From: Bacillus sp. SD088
GTDB lineage: Bacteria > Bacillota > Bacilli > Bacillales > Bacillaceae_C
Length of the DNA stretch: 64,000 nucleotides
Direction: 5' to 3'
Assembly (NCBI RefSeq): GCF_017355205.1
Contig: NZ_JADIJK010000007.1
Coordinates: 62,001-126,000, forward strand
A model generated the notes under the pieces. It made no database searches and was not told where the DNA came from. It saw only the letters and a list, made by a program, of their open reading frames with translations. A program made the translations under genes and the position numbers. This document shows positions 1 to 9,652 of this stretch, one piece after another; the stretch's first letter is position 1; every line of letters starts with the position of its first letter.

Positions 1-64
1 GGGAGAAGAGGCAGGCTTTTGACCTTCTATTTTTTCTTATCAAAACCTTTTATCTCGGAAATGC

Positions 65-88
65 AAAAAGCTCCGCAGCTTTTTCTAA
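65..88 (+). terminator. Short hairpin upstream of ilvD
   Basis: An 8-bp perfect inverted repeat (AAAAAGCT, loop CCGC, AGCTTTTT) lies in the 259 bases before ilvD. The T-run is part of the stem and only a C follows, so it is a weak terminator at best. It could end the gene left of the window or act as an attenuator. I see no T-box core motif in this leader. Confidence 0.35.
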
Positions 89-259
89 ACATGTAACCCT
101 ATCTGTGATCTGATCTCCTTTCTGGTGTAAGAACCTTCAGGTTATCATTGATCACCTTGACTGGGTTATTTTTTTTCGAGAAAAACCTTTCATTGACCTG
201 AATACATTGAATTATTGAAAAATCACTCCTATAATAGTCCACAGAAGGGTGGTATTCAG

Positions 260-1945
260 ATGGAAAAAGATCTACGCATAAAAAGTCATGTTTTTAGTGA
301 AGGTACCCTTAAAGCGCCAAACAGAGGGATGCTTCGTGCTGTCGGTGTAACGGATGAGGATTTTAAGAAGCCAATGATCGGAATTGCTAGCACATGGAGT
401 GAAGTGACACCATGTAATATCCATATTAATGATTTAGCTGTCAATGCCAAAAAGGGAGCAAGAGCGGCCGGTGGCGTACCATTGATTTTTAATACAATTA
501 CAGTTTCAGATGGTATCTCTATGGGGACCCAAGGAATGCGCTTTTCCTTACCAAGTCGTGATCTAATTGCTGATTCAATCGAAACTGTTGTTGGAGCTGA
601 AAATTTAGATGCATTTGTAGCGATTGGTGGTTGTGATAAGAATATTCCAGGCTGTATGATCGCGATAGCCAATGCCGACGTACCTGCAGTGTTTGTGTAT
701 GGTGGTACAATTGCACCTGGTTCCTTAAACGGCAAAGATATCGATCTTGTGTCGATATTTGAGGGTGTCGGTAAACATAATAACGGTGATATTGATGACG
801 AGGAATTACGTTCAATCGAATGTCATGCGTGTCCAGGCGCGGGTTCATGCGGTGGTATGTACACAGCAAATACGATGGCATCTGCTGTTGAGGCAATGGG
901 CATGAGTCTGCCTGGCAGTTCTTCCAATCCGGCAGTGTCAGATTATAAAGCGCAAGATTGTGAGAAAGCAGGACAAGCAGTCTATAAATTGCTTGAGAAA
1001 GGAATTTATCCAAAAGACATTATGACAAAAAAGGCATTTGAGAATGGGATTACTGTTGTAATGGCGCTTGGTGGATCGACAAATGCAATCTTGCATTTAA
1101 TGGCAATCGCCCATGCCTTGGAAGTCGATTTGACACTGGAAGACTTTAATCGCATTCAGGAAAAAGTGCCACATCTTGCTGATTTAAGACCAAGTGGTAA
1201 ATACGTTATGCAAGACCTGCATCGGGCAGGTGGTGTACCTGCAGTCATGAAAATGCTATATGAAGCTGGGTACCTTCATGGCGATTGCTTAACAGTTACA
1301 GGTAAAACAATCGCCGAGAATCTAGCGGAAGCACCGGATCTTGTGGAAGGACAGAAGGTTATTATGCCTTTTGATAATCCGAAACGCGCAGATGGTCCAC
1401 TAATTGTTCTAAAAGGAAATCTTGCGCCTAGTGGTGCAGTTGCAAAAGTATCTGGTGTGCAAGTAACCAGGCATACTGGGCCTGCTCGTGTGTTTGATAC
1501 AGAAGAAGAAGCAACTGAAGCAGTCACACATAATAGAATAAAGGAAGGCGATGTACTCGTTATTCGCCATATTGGTCCAAAAGGTGCTCCGGGTATGCCA
1601 GAAATGTTATCTGTCTCCTCCATTTTAGTTGGAAAAGGATTAGGGGAAAAAGTTGCTTTATTAACAGACGGTAGATTCTCCGGTGGTACACATGGGCTAG
1701 TTGTTGGCCATATTGCCCCGGAAGCCCAAGCAGGTGGACCGATTGCTTTCTTAAAAGAAGGGGACACTGTAACGATTGATTCCAGCAAAAAAGAAATTTC
1801 ATTTGAAGTTTCCGAAGAAGAGCTTGAACGCCGTAAGCAAGATTGGGTTGCACCACCATTATATAAAAAAGGTGTATTAGGAAAATATGCGCATAATGTA
1901 TCTTGTTCTTCCGTTGGTGCAGTTACAGATTACTTAAATAAATAA
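260..1945 (+). CDS. ilvD: Dihydroxy-acid dehydratase
   Basis: Dehydrates 2,3-dihydroxy-isovalerate and 2,3-dihydroxy-3-methylvalerate to the 2-keto acids in valine and isoleucine synthesis, in the cytosol. The 561-residue product is of normal IlvD length. It has the cysteines expected for the Fe-S cluster ([10 protein letters not shown] and [19 protein letters not shown]) and the C-terminal GRFSGGTHG motif. The ATG at 260 is preferred over an in-frame codon at 215 because the extra 15 residues are not IlvD-like and AGAAGGGTGG lies just before 260. It stands alone, followed by its own terminator; no other ilv or leu gene is nearby. Identification is secure; the precise start is the only doubt. 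Confidence 0.96.
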   Translation: MEKDLRIKSHVFSEGTLKAPNRGMLRAVGVTDEDFKKPMIGIASTWSEVTPCNIHINDLAVNAKKGARAAGGVPLIFNTITVSDGISMGTQGMRFSLPSRDLIADSIETVVGAENLDAFVAIGGCDKNIPGCMIAIANADVPAVFVYGGTIAPGSLNGKDIDLVSIFEGVGKHNNGDIDDEELRSIECHACPGAGSCGGMYTANTMASAVEAMGMSLPGSSSNPAVSDYKAQDCEKAGQAVYKLLEKGIYPKDIMTKKAFENGITVVMALGGSTNAILHLMAIAHALEVDLTLEDFNRIQEKVPHLADLRPSGKYVMQDLHRAGGVPAVMKMLYEAGYLHGDCLTVTGKTIAENLAEAPDLVEGQKVIMPFDNPKRADGPLIVLKGNLAPSGAVAKVSGVQVTRHTGPARVFDTEEEATEAVTHNRIKEGDVLVIRHIGPKGAPGMPEMLSVSSILVGKGLGEKVALLTDGRFSGGTHGLVVGHIAPEAQAGGPIAFLKEGDTVTIDSSKKEISFEVSEEELERRKQDWVAPPLYKKGVLGKYAHNVSCSSVGAVTDYLNK

Positions 1946-1950
1946 TGATG

Positions 1951-1984
1951 AGGGCCCTGATTTAGCTATCGGGGCCCCTTTTAG
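1951..1984 (+). terminator. Terminator of ilvD
   Basis: GGGCCCTGAT pairs with ATCGGGGCCC (one G-T wobble) around a short loop and is followed by CTTTT, right after the ilvD stop. The 250 bases from here to the next gene hold only the promoter and operator region of the TetR gene. Confidence 0.85.
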
Positions 1985-2195
1985 TTGTATAACGAGGAGA
2001 CATGATTGATCCTGACCAACGTGATGTCATTTTTACGAACGCTTTCATAGGGAACGCACTTTTAAAAGACAAAAACCTCAAGTACGTCGAATAGGCAACA
2101 ATCTGTTATTGTTCAAATATTTTTACCACTGCCGCTAGAGAAAAAACATTGATTTCAATTTTAAATGATTGATTTTTACATAATGTTATTATATT

Positions 2196-2221
2196 TTAGT
2201 AAGTGAATGGACACTTACTAA
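2196..2221. promoter_or_regulatory. Palindromic operator upstream of TetR gene
   Basis: A perfect 10-bp inverted repeat (TTAGTAAGTG, 6-base spacer, CACTTACTAA) sits immediately before the ribosome binding site of the TetR gene. TetR-family regulators normally bind such sites and repress their own promoter, so autoregulation is inferred. An AT-rich stretch just upstream could hold the promoter, but no clear -35/-10 pair stands out. Confidence 0.7.
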
Positions 2222-2233
2222 TGGAGGGATACA

Positions 2234-2803
2234 ATGCGCCCGATTAAATATAGCGACGAACAAATCTTTTTAGGCTTTTATACTGCAATTTCTATTCATG
2301 GATACTCAAATTTGTCTTTAGAAAAAATTGCAAAAGAAGCCAATGTGTCGACTGCGATTTTATCAAAACGATTTGGCTCAAAAAAAGGGCTGGTAATTAG
2401 CTACTTTCAGTATGCTTTAGAACAAACAAGATTGGTGGTCATAGAGAATCAGAGAGAAGAAGCTAATATAGAGACATTACGGAACTTCTTGATGTATTGG
2501 TCGGCTAGAAGCGGTGATGCCGCCTCCTTAGCGAGTATGATAGCCATTTATTTAGAAGGTGTGCGGGATAAAGAATTGCGTGCAATTTCAAAGGAAAGAG
2601 GTTTACTTATCGATAATGAGGTGCAAAGAATTCTCCAAAATTGTATAGATAACGGCGAAATTCCTGTAATGGATGTAAAAGAAGCGTCCTTTTTGCTGCA
2701 AGCTTCTACCTTGGGAGCGGTGATGCTTTGGCTAAACAATCAAGACAAAAACCCAAACGAATTAGTTGAGTGTAGTATTAATCGAATTATAGGAATGAAG
2801 TGA
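2234..2803 (+). CDS. TetR/AcrR family transcriptional regulator
   Basis: A 189-residue one-domain-plus-ligand-pocket regulator. The N-terminal helix-turn-helix spans about residues 8-55 (SLEKIAKEANVSTAILSKRF followed by GSKKGLV), as in TetR proteins; the rest is the variable, mostly helical ligand and dimer domain. A strong GGAGGG precedes the ATG and a perfect palindrome lies between promoter and start, which suggests autorepression. It runs straight into a broken alpha/beta hydrolase gene that was probably its regulated partner: the hydrolase start lies 18 bases after this stop. The inducer is unknown. The regulator itself appears intact although its target gene is not. Confidence 0.85.
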   Translation: MRPIKYSDEQIFLGFYTAISIHGYSNLSLEKIAKEANVSTAILSKRFGSKKGLVISYFQYALEQTRLVVIENQREEANIETLRNFLMYWSARSGDAASLASMIAIYLEGVRDKELRAISKERGLLIDNEVQRILQNCIDNGEIPVMDVKEASFLLQASTLGAVMLWLNNQDKNPNELVECSINRIIGMK

Positions 2804-2820
2804 GGAAAGGAGAAAAGAAG

Positions 2821-3210
2821 ATGTTTAGTAGTTCACCTGAAATAAAAAAGCTCGACTTGGATATAAACAATATGAATATCCAATGTTACACAGCTGGAGA
2901 AAAGGGGACGCCTGTCATTCTTCTGCATGGAGCAGGCGTTGACTCAGCCAATATCTCTTGGAAGGAAGTAATAGGACCTTTATCGAAATCACATCTTGTA
3001 TTTGCACCTGATTTACCTGGCTATGGAGCGAGTGAAAAACCTGATATAAAATATTCACTCTCGTTTTACATTGATTTTTTGAAGCAATTAATGAATACCC
3101 TGAATCTTGAACAAGCTAGTTTGATTGGTTTATCCCTTGGTGGTGGAATTTCTCTTGGATTTACACTAAGATAATTCGTTAAAGAATGTCTTTGTATACC
3201 AATAGGATAA
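2821..3210 (+). pseudogene. Alpha/beta hydrolase, 3'-truncated remnant
   Basis: The frame from the ATG at 2821 (behind GAGGAAAGGAG) reads as the N-terminal half of an alpha/beta hydrolase: an oxyanion-type HGAG motif, PDLPGYGASEKP, and the nucleophile elbow GLSLGGG. A stop follows at 3172-3174; a further dozen codons in the same frame still look hydrolase-like before a second stop at 3208-3210. The normal length is about 270 residues, so the acid and histidine of the triad are missing. At 3211 the sequence switches to catalase homology, marking a deletion junction. The gene was probably co-transcribed with the TetR gene before it. Not expected to be active. Confidence 0.85.
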
Positions 3211-4882
3211 ACTTCACGGGGCTGTAATGAAACTGTTCGAGATGTGCGAGGAATTTCCATTAAGTTCTATACAGATGACGGGAATTTTGATATTGTGGCC
3301 ATCAATTTCCCTATCTTTTTTATTCAAGACGCGATCAAATTCCCCGATTTTATTCACTCTGTCAAACCAGAACCTGATAATGAATACTCTCAGGGCCAAA
3401 CAGCGCACGATACTTTTTGGGATTTTATGGGGAGTAACCCGGAGACGACCCATATGGCGATGTGGATTATGCCTGACCGGGCCATACCCAAGAATTTCCG
3501 TACTATGGAGGGCTTCGGTGTGCACACATATCGTTTTGTGAACAAAGAGGGAGTAGCTCATTTTGTCAAGTTTCATATCAAGCCTATGTTAGGGGTTCAT
3601 CCATTAATTTGGGATGAAGCGCAAAAGCTTGACGAAGATGCTGATTTTCATCGAAGAGATCTTTGGACCAATATCAAGATGGGAAATCATCCGGAATTTG
3701 AACTTGCTGTACAGATTATTCGGGAAGATCAAGAATTTATGTTTGATTTCGATATTTTAGACCCGACAAAGTTTTGGCCTGAAGAGAAAGTTCCGCTTCA
3801 AAAGATGGGGAAGATAATGCTAAATAAAACGGTCGATAATGCTTTTTCAGAAACAGCAAAGTGCATTTCATCCAGGGAATATTGTGCGTGGAATTGATTA
3901 CTCCAACGATCCCCTGTTGCAAGGGCGGTTATTTTCGTATACGGATACGCAACAGGCACGAGCAGGTGCAAATTATCAGCAGTTTCCAATCAATAAACTG
4001 GTTTGTCCTGTTTTTAACAACCAGCGGTATGGTGCTTCACGTCATGTGATTGACCGCGGAAAAATTTCTTATCACAAAAATATATTGGCAGATAATAATC
4101 CTTCCGAAGTTCCGCCAGATAAGGGAGGCTTTGTAACTTATCCTTCCACTGTAGAAGGATTGAAACAGCGTAAAACAGCATCGTCGTTCAAAGATCATTA
4201 TTCACAGGCTAAACTTTTCTGGAACAGCATGACACCAGTAGAACGAGAGCATATTATTGGAGCCTATAGTTTTGAACTAGGAAGATGCCTTCATGTGCCT
4301 GTGCTTCAACAAATGGTTGACCGCTTAGCAAGAGTCAGCAAAGAGCTTGCAGAAGCCGTTGCCAATAATGTTGGTGTTATACAGCACCAGATGTAGAAGA
4401 ATCCGCTGTTACAAAATCATCGCCGGCAGTAAGCCTAATGAATACAAATTTTGTGGCGGATACTGTTTTTCTTGCAGAAGGTTTTCCTGGCAAGGAAGTG
4501 GATGCCCTGCTTAAACAATGGAAGGAGGCAAAGATGCATCCTTCCATTGTTAGCGATAAGCTTGGTGAAGTAAGTGACAGCAGAGGAGTAACGTATCAGG
4601 TGGATCAAAGCTTTCCCCATTGAGCTATGAGGGTGCGTATCTTGTTGGCAGAGCCGAAACAGATAACTATTTTTATTATCAAGCCCGGACCTTTATTATG
4701 AATATGTACAATCATTTCAAGCCAATAAGCGCCAGGGAAGATAGCAGTCAGCTATTGAAGGAAATGGGGATTAAAGAAATGTCGGGAGTTGTGATCGATA
4801 CAGATCATCAATTTGGACAAACATTTATCGATACAATGGCTAAACAACGCTTTTGGGATCGACCTAGTTACCTTTATAGATA
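3211..4882 (+). pseudogene. katE: Large-subunit (KatE/HPII-type) catalase, decayed
   Basis: From about 3211 the translation follows a heme catalase: [38 protein letters not shown], and later [20 protein letters not shown]. The N-terminal part with the catalytic histidine is absent because the gene is joined to a hydrolase fragment. There are frame changes near 3857-3860 (about two bases lost between ETAK and AFHPG), near 4383 and near 4615. The C-terminal section (FLAEGFPGKEVDALLKQW, then GAYLVGRAETDNYFYYQA) is the extra flavodoxin/DJ-1-like domain seen only in large clade-2 catalases. The former enzyme would have broken down hydrogen peroxide; with the N-terminus lost and at least three frameshifts it is dead. 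Confidence 0.92.
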
Positions 4883-4982
4883 AGCCTGTCTGGTAAACAG
4901 AAACGGTAGGAAAAGGTAGAAGAGACGTGCGGGGCGTGTTTCTGCTTCCATATATTGGCATCGAGATTTCATCGTGTTGATC

Positions 4983-5011
4983 TTGACTAACGGAATGTAC
5001 GTTCTTATAAT
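4983..5011 (+). promoter_or_regulatory. SOS promoter of uvrX-yolD with LexA box
   Basis: TTGACT (4983-4988), a 17-base spacer and TATAAT (5006-5011) form a near-consensus sigma-A promoter. The spacer contains GAATGTACGTTC (4993-5004), one base from the Bacillus LexA core GAAC-N4-GTTC. LexA binding there would block the promoter, so DNA-damage induction is expected. Confidence 0.85.
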
Positions 5012-5048
5012 GGAGATGCAAACATATATTCGTTACAGGAGTGAGACG

Positions 5049-6353
5049 ATGAAAAATATTATTATGATGGATTATTCGAATGAGCCAAGACGAGATATTA
5101 TGTGCATAGATGTCAAATCTTTTTTTGCAAGTGTAGAAGCTGCCGCACGCAAACAGCATCCTTTAAAAGCCCGGATTGCGGTTGTATCTAAACCCGATAA
5201 CCAAGGCGGTTTGGTTTTAGCCTCATCTCCTTTAGTAAAGAAAGAGTATGGAGTTAAAACAGGAACAAGAATATATGAGATCCCGCACGGAGCAAATATA
5301 GAAATTGTAGAACCTCGTATGGCATTGTATGTAAAAAGAAACTTAGAAATATTAAGTATTTTTAAGCGTTATGTAGCGGAAGATGATGTCCTTGTTTATT
5401 CTATTGATGAATCGTTTATTGATGTGACTAAATCGCATAAACTTTTCGGCAGCACACATGATATAGCAAAGGAAATCCAACATGATGTATGGCTAAAATT
5501 AGGCCTAGTCCTTACTGTGGGAATAGGGGATAATCCGCTGTTAGCAAAATTAGCACTCGATCATCAGGCGAAACATGACGAACAAAATGGATTTATAGGT
5601 GAGTGGCGTTATGAAGATGTACCACATACCGTATGGAAAATAGCACCATTAATTGATTTCTGGGGAATCGGGCGGAAAACAGAAGCTAGTCTTAATCGGC
5701 TAGGTATTAGAAGTATCTATGATTTGTCTCAGTATGATATTCGTGTATTAAAGGCAAAGTTTGGCGTGATTGGAGAACAGCTATTTTGCCACGCACACGG
5801 AATTGACCGAACATTACTAGCGGATTCATACAAACCTAAAAGTACGTCATTCAGCAAAAACCAGATACTCAACAGAGATTATGTAGTGAAACATGACATT
5901 GAGATTGTTATTCGGGAAATGACAGACGAGAATGTAGCAAGACTAAGGAAACACCATCTAGTGACTGGTGTTGTTAAATTGGCCATTGGCTATTCGAAAA
6001 CGATAGCGCAAGGCGGATTTAATCATCAGATGAAGATTGATGCAACCGATTCATCAAAAAAATTAAAGAAGTATATGCTGATGATCTTTCATAAATATTA
6101 TCAAGAAAATGTACCAGTAAGGGTCGTTAATATCACCTTTGGAAAACTGCAACCAAAGCAGTCATTGCAACTGGATTTCTTTGAACCAATAGAAGAAACG
6201 ATAGGAAATGAAGAGATGGATAGGGCGATTGATTTTGTGAAAAGAAAACATGGATACACGTCACTTCTGCACGCTTCCAGCTTACTTGAAAGTGGAATGG
6301 CTAGATATCGTGCGAAATTGCTTGGTGGTCATCGATCTGGAAAGGAAGAGTGA
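5049..6353 (+). CDS. uvrX: Y-family DNA polymerase, UvrX type
   Basis: A 434-residue error-prone DNA polymerase of the UvrX/YqjW branch of the Y family, expected to carry out translesion synthesis after DNA damage. The palm residues are visible: MCIDVKSFFASVEA near residue 20 and VYSIDESFIDV near residue 118, which together supply the metal-binding carboxylates. A helix-hairpin-helix-like region (FWGIGRKTEASLNRLGI) and the little-finger domain follow. The ATG at 5049 has CAGGAGTGAG before it, whereas an upstream in-frame start at 4974 would lie within the promoter. It overlaps or abuts the yolD start, so both form an operon. The LexA box in the promoter indicates SOS control. Confidence 0.93.
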   Translation: MKNIIMMDYSNEPRRDIMCIDVKSFFASVEAAARKQHPLKARIAVVSKPDNQGGLVLASSPLVKKEYGVKTGTRIYEIPHGANIEIVEPRMALYVKRNLEILSIFKRYVAEDDVLVYSIDESFIDVTKSHKLFGSTHDIAKEIQHDVWLKLGLVLTVGIGDNPLLAKLALDHQAKHDEQNGFIGEWRYEDVPHTVWKIAPLIDFWGIGRKTEASLNRLGIRSIYDLSQYDIRVLKAKFGVIGEQLFCHAHGIDRTLLADSYKPKSTSFSKNQILNRDYVVKHDIEIVIREMTDENVARLRKHHLVTGVVKLAIGYSKTIAQGGFNHQMKIDATDSSKKLKKYMLMIFHKYYQENVPVRVVNITFGKLQPKQSLQLDFFEPIEETIGNEEMDRAIDFVKRKHGYTSLLHASSLLESGMARYRAKLLGGHRSGKEE

Positions 6354-6355
6354 AA

Positions 6356-6763
6356 ATGGAGAAAATATCGATCACACGCATCACACCGGAACAGCTGGGA
6401 TATAAAGATAGGGGGATTGTGAAATGGTTAGGGATGATGCTAAGCGACCATTCAGAAGCACTCAAAAAAGAGGAAGTGAATGACCAACTACTAGAGGTTG
6501 AGCCGAAAAAAGAAATGACAGAAGAAGAAATCGCCCAAGTGTTGTATCAAGCTTTTGTAATGAATTTACCAGTTTCGATTCAGGCAAATGTGATAAGAAG
6601 AGACGGAAGTTATTATAAAGACTTAGAGTGTAAAGTATCCGGCTATGTTGAAAATCAAATACACTTATACTTAAAGGATGGGCGAGTTACAAGTTGTACA
6701 CTCGAGCAAATAAGAAATGTGGAAATGATGGATTCCGTGGATTGGTATGATAAAAGGAAATAA
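6356..6763 (+). CDS. YolD-like family protein
   Basis: A 135-residue protein of the YolD-like family, which is found next to uvrX-type polymerases in Bacillus chromosomes and prophages. The family's exact function is not settled; a role tied to the adjacent polymerase is inferred from the constant pairing. Recognisable features are the RGIVKWLGMMLSDHSEAL segment near the N-terminus and the later ANVIRRDGSYYKDLECKVSGY section. Translation starts at ATG 6356 or GTG 6350, the latter overlapping the uvrX stop; AAAGGAAGAG serves either. It would be made from the same SOS-controlled transcript. Confidence 0.85.
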   Translation: MEKISITRITPEQLGYKDRGIVKWLGMMLSDHSEALKKEEVNDQLLEVEPKKEMTEEEIAQVLYQAFVMNLPVSIQANVIRRDGSYYKDLECKVSGYVENQIHLYLKDGRVTSCTLEQIRNVEMMDSVDWYDKRK

Positions 6764-7780
6764 GAAACTTTCCAAGAGCAGACTGCCACTCTTTCTCCCA
6801 CCTGGATTCCAATGTGAGGTAGTCTAAGGCTACATCATGTGTATGGGCAAATGTCTTTACCAAAATTAACTAAATAAAGCGCCTTAAATGCTGTCATGCC
6901 TAAAATATCTGAGGTAGATTTTTCATAGATACAATATGGAATGTATTCCAACGTAGGGTATATTAGACATATCACTCAAAGCGTGCTTTTTATGGAATGT
7001 CCCAAAGTTAATGTTCTTTTTGGCTAATGCAAAAATGAATAATAGTGAAAATTATATTTGTGGGGGTATATCGTTGATAGGAATAAGTATAGCAACGAAG
7101 TGGGGAATATAAAGCGACATTGGAATAAAAGATAACGAACGTTTTGATTATCCGTATGGCGAGTACTTTGCAAGAATAACATCGAAACGAACATTGAACA
7201 AATTAATATTTATTTAGAAAACACCAATACTTAAAAAGATACATCTAAATAAAGTTAATAGAAAGATTATAATGACTTGTGATAAACTTCTTTTGGGACA
7301 ATACTAAAATGCGGAGCTTCAAAAGACGAATATTTCATTACCTTAGGGATCCGGAGCGAGAGTTATGCACATACTAATTCGGTTTTCCTTTGGTTGAAAC
7401 ACTTTGTTCCAGCTTCCAAATCCATTATTTCTATGCTTACGGTAAATATAATGTAAGACACCCCTTTTGTTACCTCTCTAATAAATCTCCAATAAGAATT
7501 GCAATGGACAATCTATAAAATAGGTATTTAATGGAAAAAACACACCAATCATTTAATTTTGGAATTATCAAGCAAATCATTTTAAAAATATCTAAAAATA
7601 AGCTATGAAGCTGTACACAAAGGTAGTTGACAAAACTGAGGTAGTGTTTTATTGTGAAATTATCGAAAGACGGAAGGGTGAAAAAAGGACATGATCCAAT
7701 AATCCTAACTTTTAGAAAAGTCGATAACTTAACATATACATTCAGCTTTTTCATGGTCTGAATGCTTATAGGTTATGTTT
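6764..7780. other. Gene-free stretch with decayed coding traces
   Basis: No intact gene is visible in about 1.0 kb. On the minus strand between roughly 6960 and 6780 two adjacent frames read like one broken protein (IPYCIYEKSTSDILGMTAFK continuing into HTHDVALDYLTLESRWEKEW). On the plus strand near 7110-7220 a short frame reads DNERFDYPYGEYFARITSKR before a stop. I cannot name either. The minus-strand frame at 7470-7754 is composition-driven and has no ribosome binding site, so I do not call it a gene. Confidence 0.5.
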
Positions 7781-7782
7781 TT

Positions 7783-7911
7783 TGATTAATTTTCTGAGAT
7801 AGGATTATTGTGTAATGTACCTTATAAAGACTAAAGGACTTTAAAAACAAGTCTATTTTAGTCTGGACTAGTTTGCATTGCCTCCTATCTCAGAAAATGA
7901 GTATAGGAGGC
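7783..7911 (+). promoter_or_regulatory. Candidate attenuator leader of vgb-vat
   Basis: Three mutually exclusive or nested hairpins precede vgb. First, 7790-7804 (TTTTCTGAGATAGGA) is exactly complementary to 7883-7897. Second, a local hairpin pairs 7828-7835 with 7857-7864, extended by GACTT (7837-7841) and AAGTC (7849-7853). Third, 7880-7887 (GCCTCCTA) pairs with 7904-7911, with inner CTCA/TGAG. The third hairpin shares bases with the first, which is the layout of an anti-terminator/terminator switch. It lacks a strong T-run, so translation-level control is equally possible. Antibiotic-induced attenuation is known for other ribosome-antibiotic resistance genes; here it is inferred. Confidence 0.5.
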
Positions 7912-7948
7912 TATTTGCGCTAGAAAATTCTCAATGGAGGGATTTTAT

Positions 7949-8839
7949 ATGAGATTTGAGTAGCAAGAAATAAATATTGCACATTCTGATTCAGGTCCTT
8001 ATGGGATAGCTGTCACACAAGAAGGAAAGGTATGGTTTACCCAACATAAAGCAAATAAGATCAGTTGTCTTGATCAAGAAGGGGAGATTAAGGAATATAA
8101 TGTTCCAACTCCTGATGCTAGAGTGATGTGTTTAACTGCTTCTTCAAAAGGTGATATTTGGTTTACGGAAAATAAAACAGACAAAATAGGAAGAATTACA
8201 GCAACTGGCATAGTTAAAGAGTATCCTTTGCCACACTCGAATTCAGCACCATATGGGATTACGGAAGGCTCCAATGGAGATATTTGGTTTACAGAAATGA
8301 ATCGAAACCGTATAGGTAAATTGACGGTGGAAGGTGTGATTCATGAATATGGACTACCCAATAAAGAATCCTACCCAGCTTTCATTACGCTAGGCCCTGA
8401 TAGCTCACTTTGGTTCACTGAAAATCAAAACAATGCAATTGGAAGGATAACTGAGTCGGGGAAACTAACGGAGTTTCAAATACCTAAACCCTCAGCAGGA
8501 CCAGTAGGTGTAACAAGAGGGAACGATGATGCACTTTGGTTTGTAGAAATATCGGGAAATAAGATCGGGAGGATTACTATTTCTGGTGAAATAACAGAAA
8601 TTGACATCCCTACACCAAATGCACGTCCTCATGCAATCACTCAAGGATTGGATGAGGACTTATGGTTCACCGAATGGGGTGCAAATAAAATAGGAAGGAT
8701 AACAAAAAATAAATCGATTGAAGAATATCCAATCCATACACCTAATTCTGAACCTCACGGAATTGTATGTGATAAAGAAGGCACCGTATGGTTTGCATTA
8801 GAATGTAACAAGATTGAAAAATTAAACTTAATGGAATGA
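7949..8839 (+). pseudogene. vgb: Virginiamycin B lyase with nonsense codon 5
   Basis: The frame from ATG 7949 (behind GGAGGG) encodes 296 codons matching Vgb, the lyase that linearises type B streptogramins. Codon 5 is TAG (7961-7963), where Vgb proteins read MEFKLQELN-like sequence. Everything after is intact: repeated WFTE.. beta-propeller blades and the residues corresponding to the catalytic His228, His270 and Glu284 of staphylococcal Vgb (here at 227, 269 and 284). The next in-frame GTG/ATG codons are at 8120/8123, which would remove the first propeller blades. Unless the stop is suppressed or a sequencing error, no active lyase is made. Four bases-scale spacing to vat suggests one operon. 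Confidence 0.85.
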
Positions 8840-8854
8840 AGGGTGGACAGTTTT

Positions 8855-9502
8855 ATGGACTCTAAAAGACCACTGGGACCTAGCCCAGATATGATTTACC
8901 CAATTTCAGGTAATAATGGTGTCCAATTTATTAAACCGTCACTGACAAAACCCAATATTGAAGTTGGAGATTTTTCTTATTATGACAGTAAACAAGGAGA
9001 ATCTTTTGAAGAACAAGTTCTTTATCACTATGAATTTATTGGGGATAAATTGATAATTGGAAAGTTTTGTTCAATCGGACCGGGTACTACATTTATTATG
9101 AATGGAGCTAACCATCGAATGGATGGATCTACCTATCCTTTTAATATTTTTGGAAACGGTTGGGCGAGTCATACACCAACATTAGAAAATCTGCCACTCA
9201 AAGGGAATACAGAGATTGGAAACGACGTATGGATTGGCAGAAATGTAACAATCATGCCTGGAGTAAAAATAGGCGATGGTGCAATAGTTGCAACAGAATC
9301 TGTTGTCACCAAAAATGTTGAACCTTACACTATTGTTGGTGGAAACCCCTCCAAACTAATAAAAAAGAGATTTTCTGATGATATAATCGAGGATTGGATC
9401 AAACTTCAGTGGTGGAATCAAGATATAAACTTGATAAACGAAAATCTTGATTACATTGTAAATGGCGATTTGGAAAATTTAAAAATAAACTTAACTAAAT
9501 AA
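8855..9502 (+). CDS. vat: Streptogramin A O-acetyltransferase (Vat-type)
   Basis: A 215-residue left-handed beta-helix acyltransferase of the Vat/xenobiotic acyltransferase family, which acetylates type A streptogramins using acetyl-CoA. Diagnostic stretches are [20 protein letters not shown] (containing the catalytic-type histidine in NGANHR), [12 protein letters not shown], and the hexapeptide repeats [20 protein letters not shown] followed by GGNPSKLI. The ATG at 8855 is preferred over GTG 8843 because Vat proteins begin just before the [10 protein letters not shown] segment and GAAGGGTGG lies at a suitable distance. It directly follows vgb, the classic partner against type B streptogramins. 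The gene looks intact, so resistance to the A component is plausible. Confidence 0.88.
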   Translation: MDSKRPLGPSPDMIYPISGNNGVQFIKPSLTKPNIEVGDFSYYDSKQGESFEEQVLYHYEFIGDKLIIGKFCSIGPGTTFIMNGANHRMDGSTYPFNIFGNGWASHTPTLENLPLKGNTEIGNDVWIGRNVTIMPGVKIGDGAIVATESVVTKNVEPYTIVGGNPSKLIKKRFSDDIIEDWIKLQWWNQDINLINENLDYIVNGDLENLKINLTK

Positions 9503-9515
9503 AATTTCAGCTATA

Positions 9516-9550
9516 AAGAGCATGATTAATCTTTATCAAATCATGCTCTT
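9516..9550 (+). terminator. Terminator after vat
   Basis: A perfect 12-bp stem (AAGAGCATGATT / AATCATGCTCTT) with an 11-base loop follows the vat stop. The run after it is ATATA rather than T-only. Confidence 0.75.
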
Positions 9551-9652
9551 ATATAGAATCAGTGTGTAAATTAAGAGTTTTAGCGAAGGTTATGGTGTTA
9601 TAAACTGTAATGTCTGTCTCTCTCCATGGGGCGTCCTTAGTGAGATAAATGA

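Noticed and set aside
1-259. T-box leader in front of ilvD
   Set aside because: No TGGNACCGCG-like core or specifier stem is visible; only a short terminator-like hairpin.
3214-3576. Minus-strand frame of 120 codons opposite the catalase remnant
   Set aside because: It is antisense to clear catalase homology, has no binding site and no protein-like pattern.
7470-7754. Minus-strand frame of 94 codons in the AT-rich gap
   Set aside because: Low-complexity hydrophobic composition expected from AT-rich sequence, no ribosome binding site, no recognisable family.
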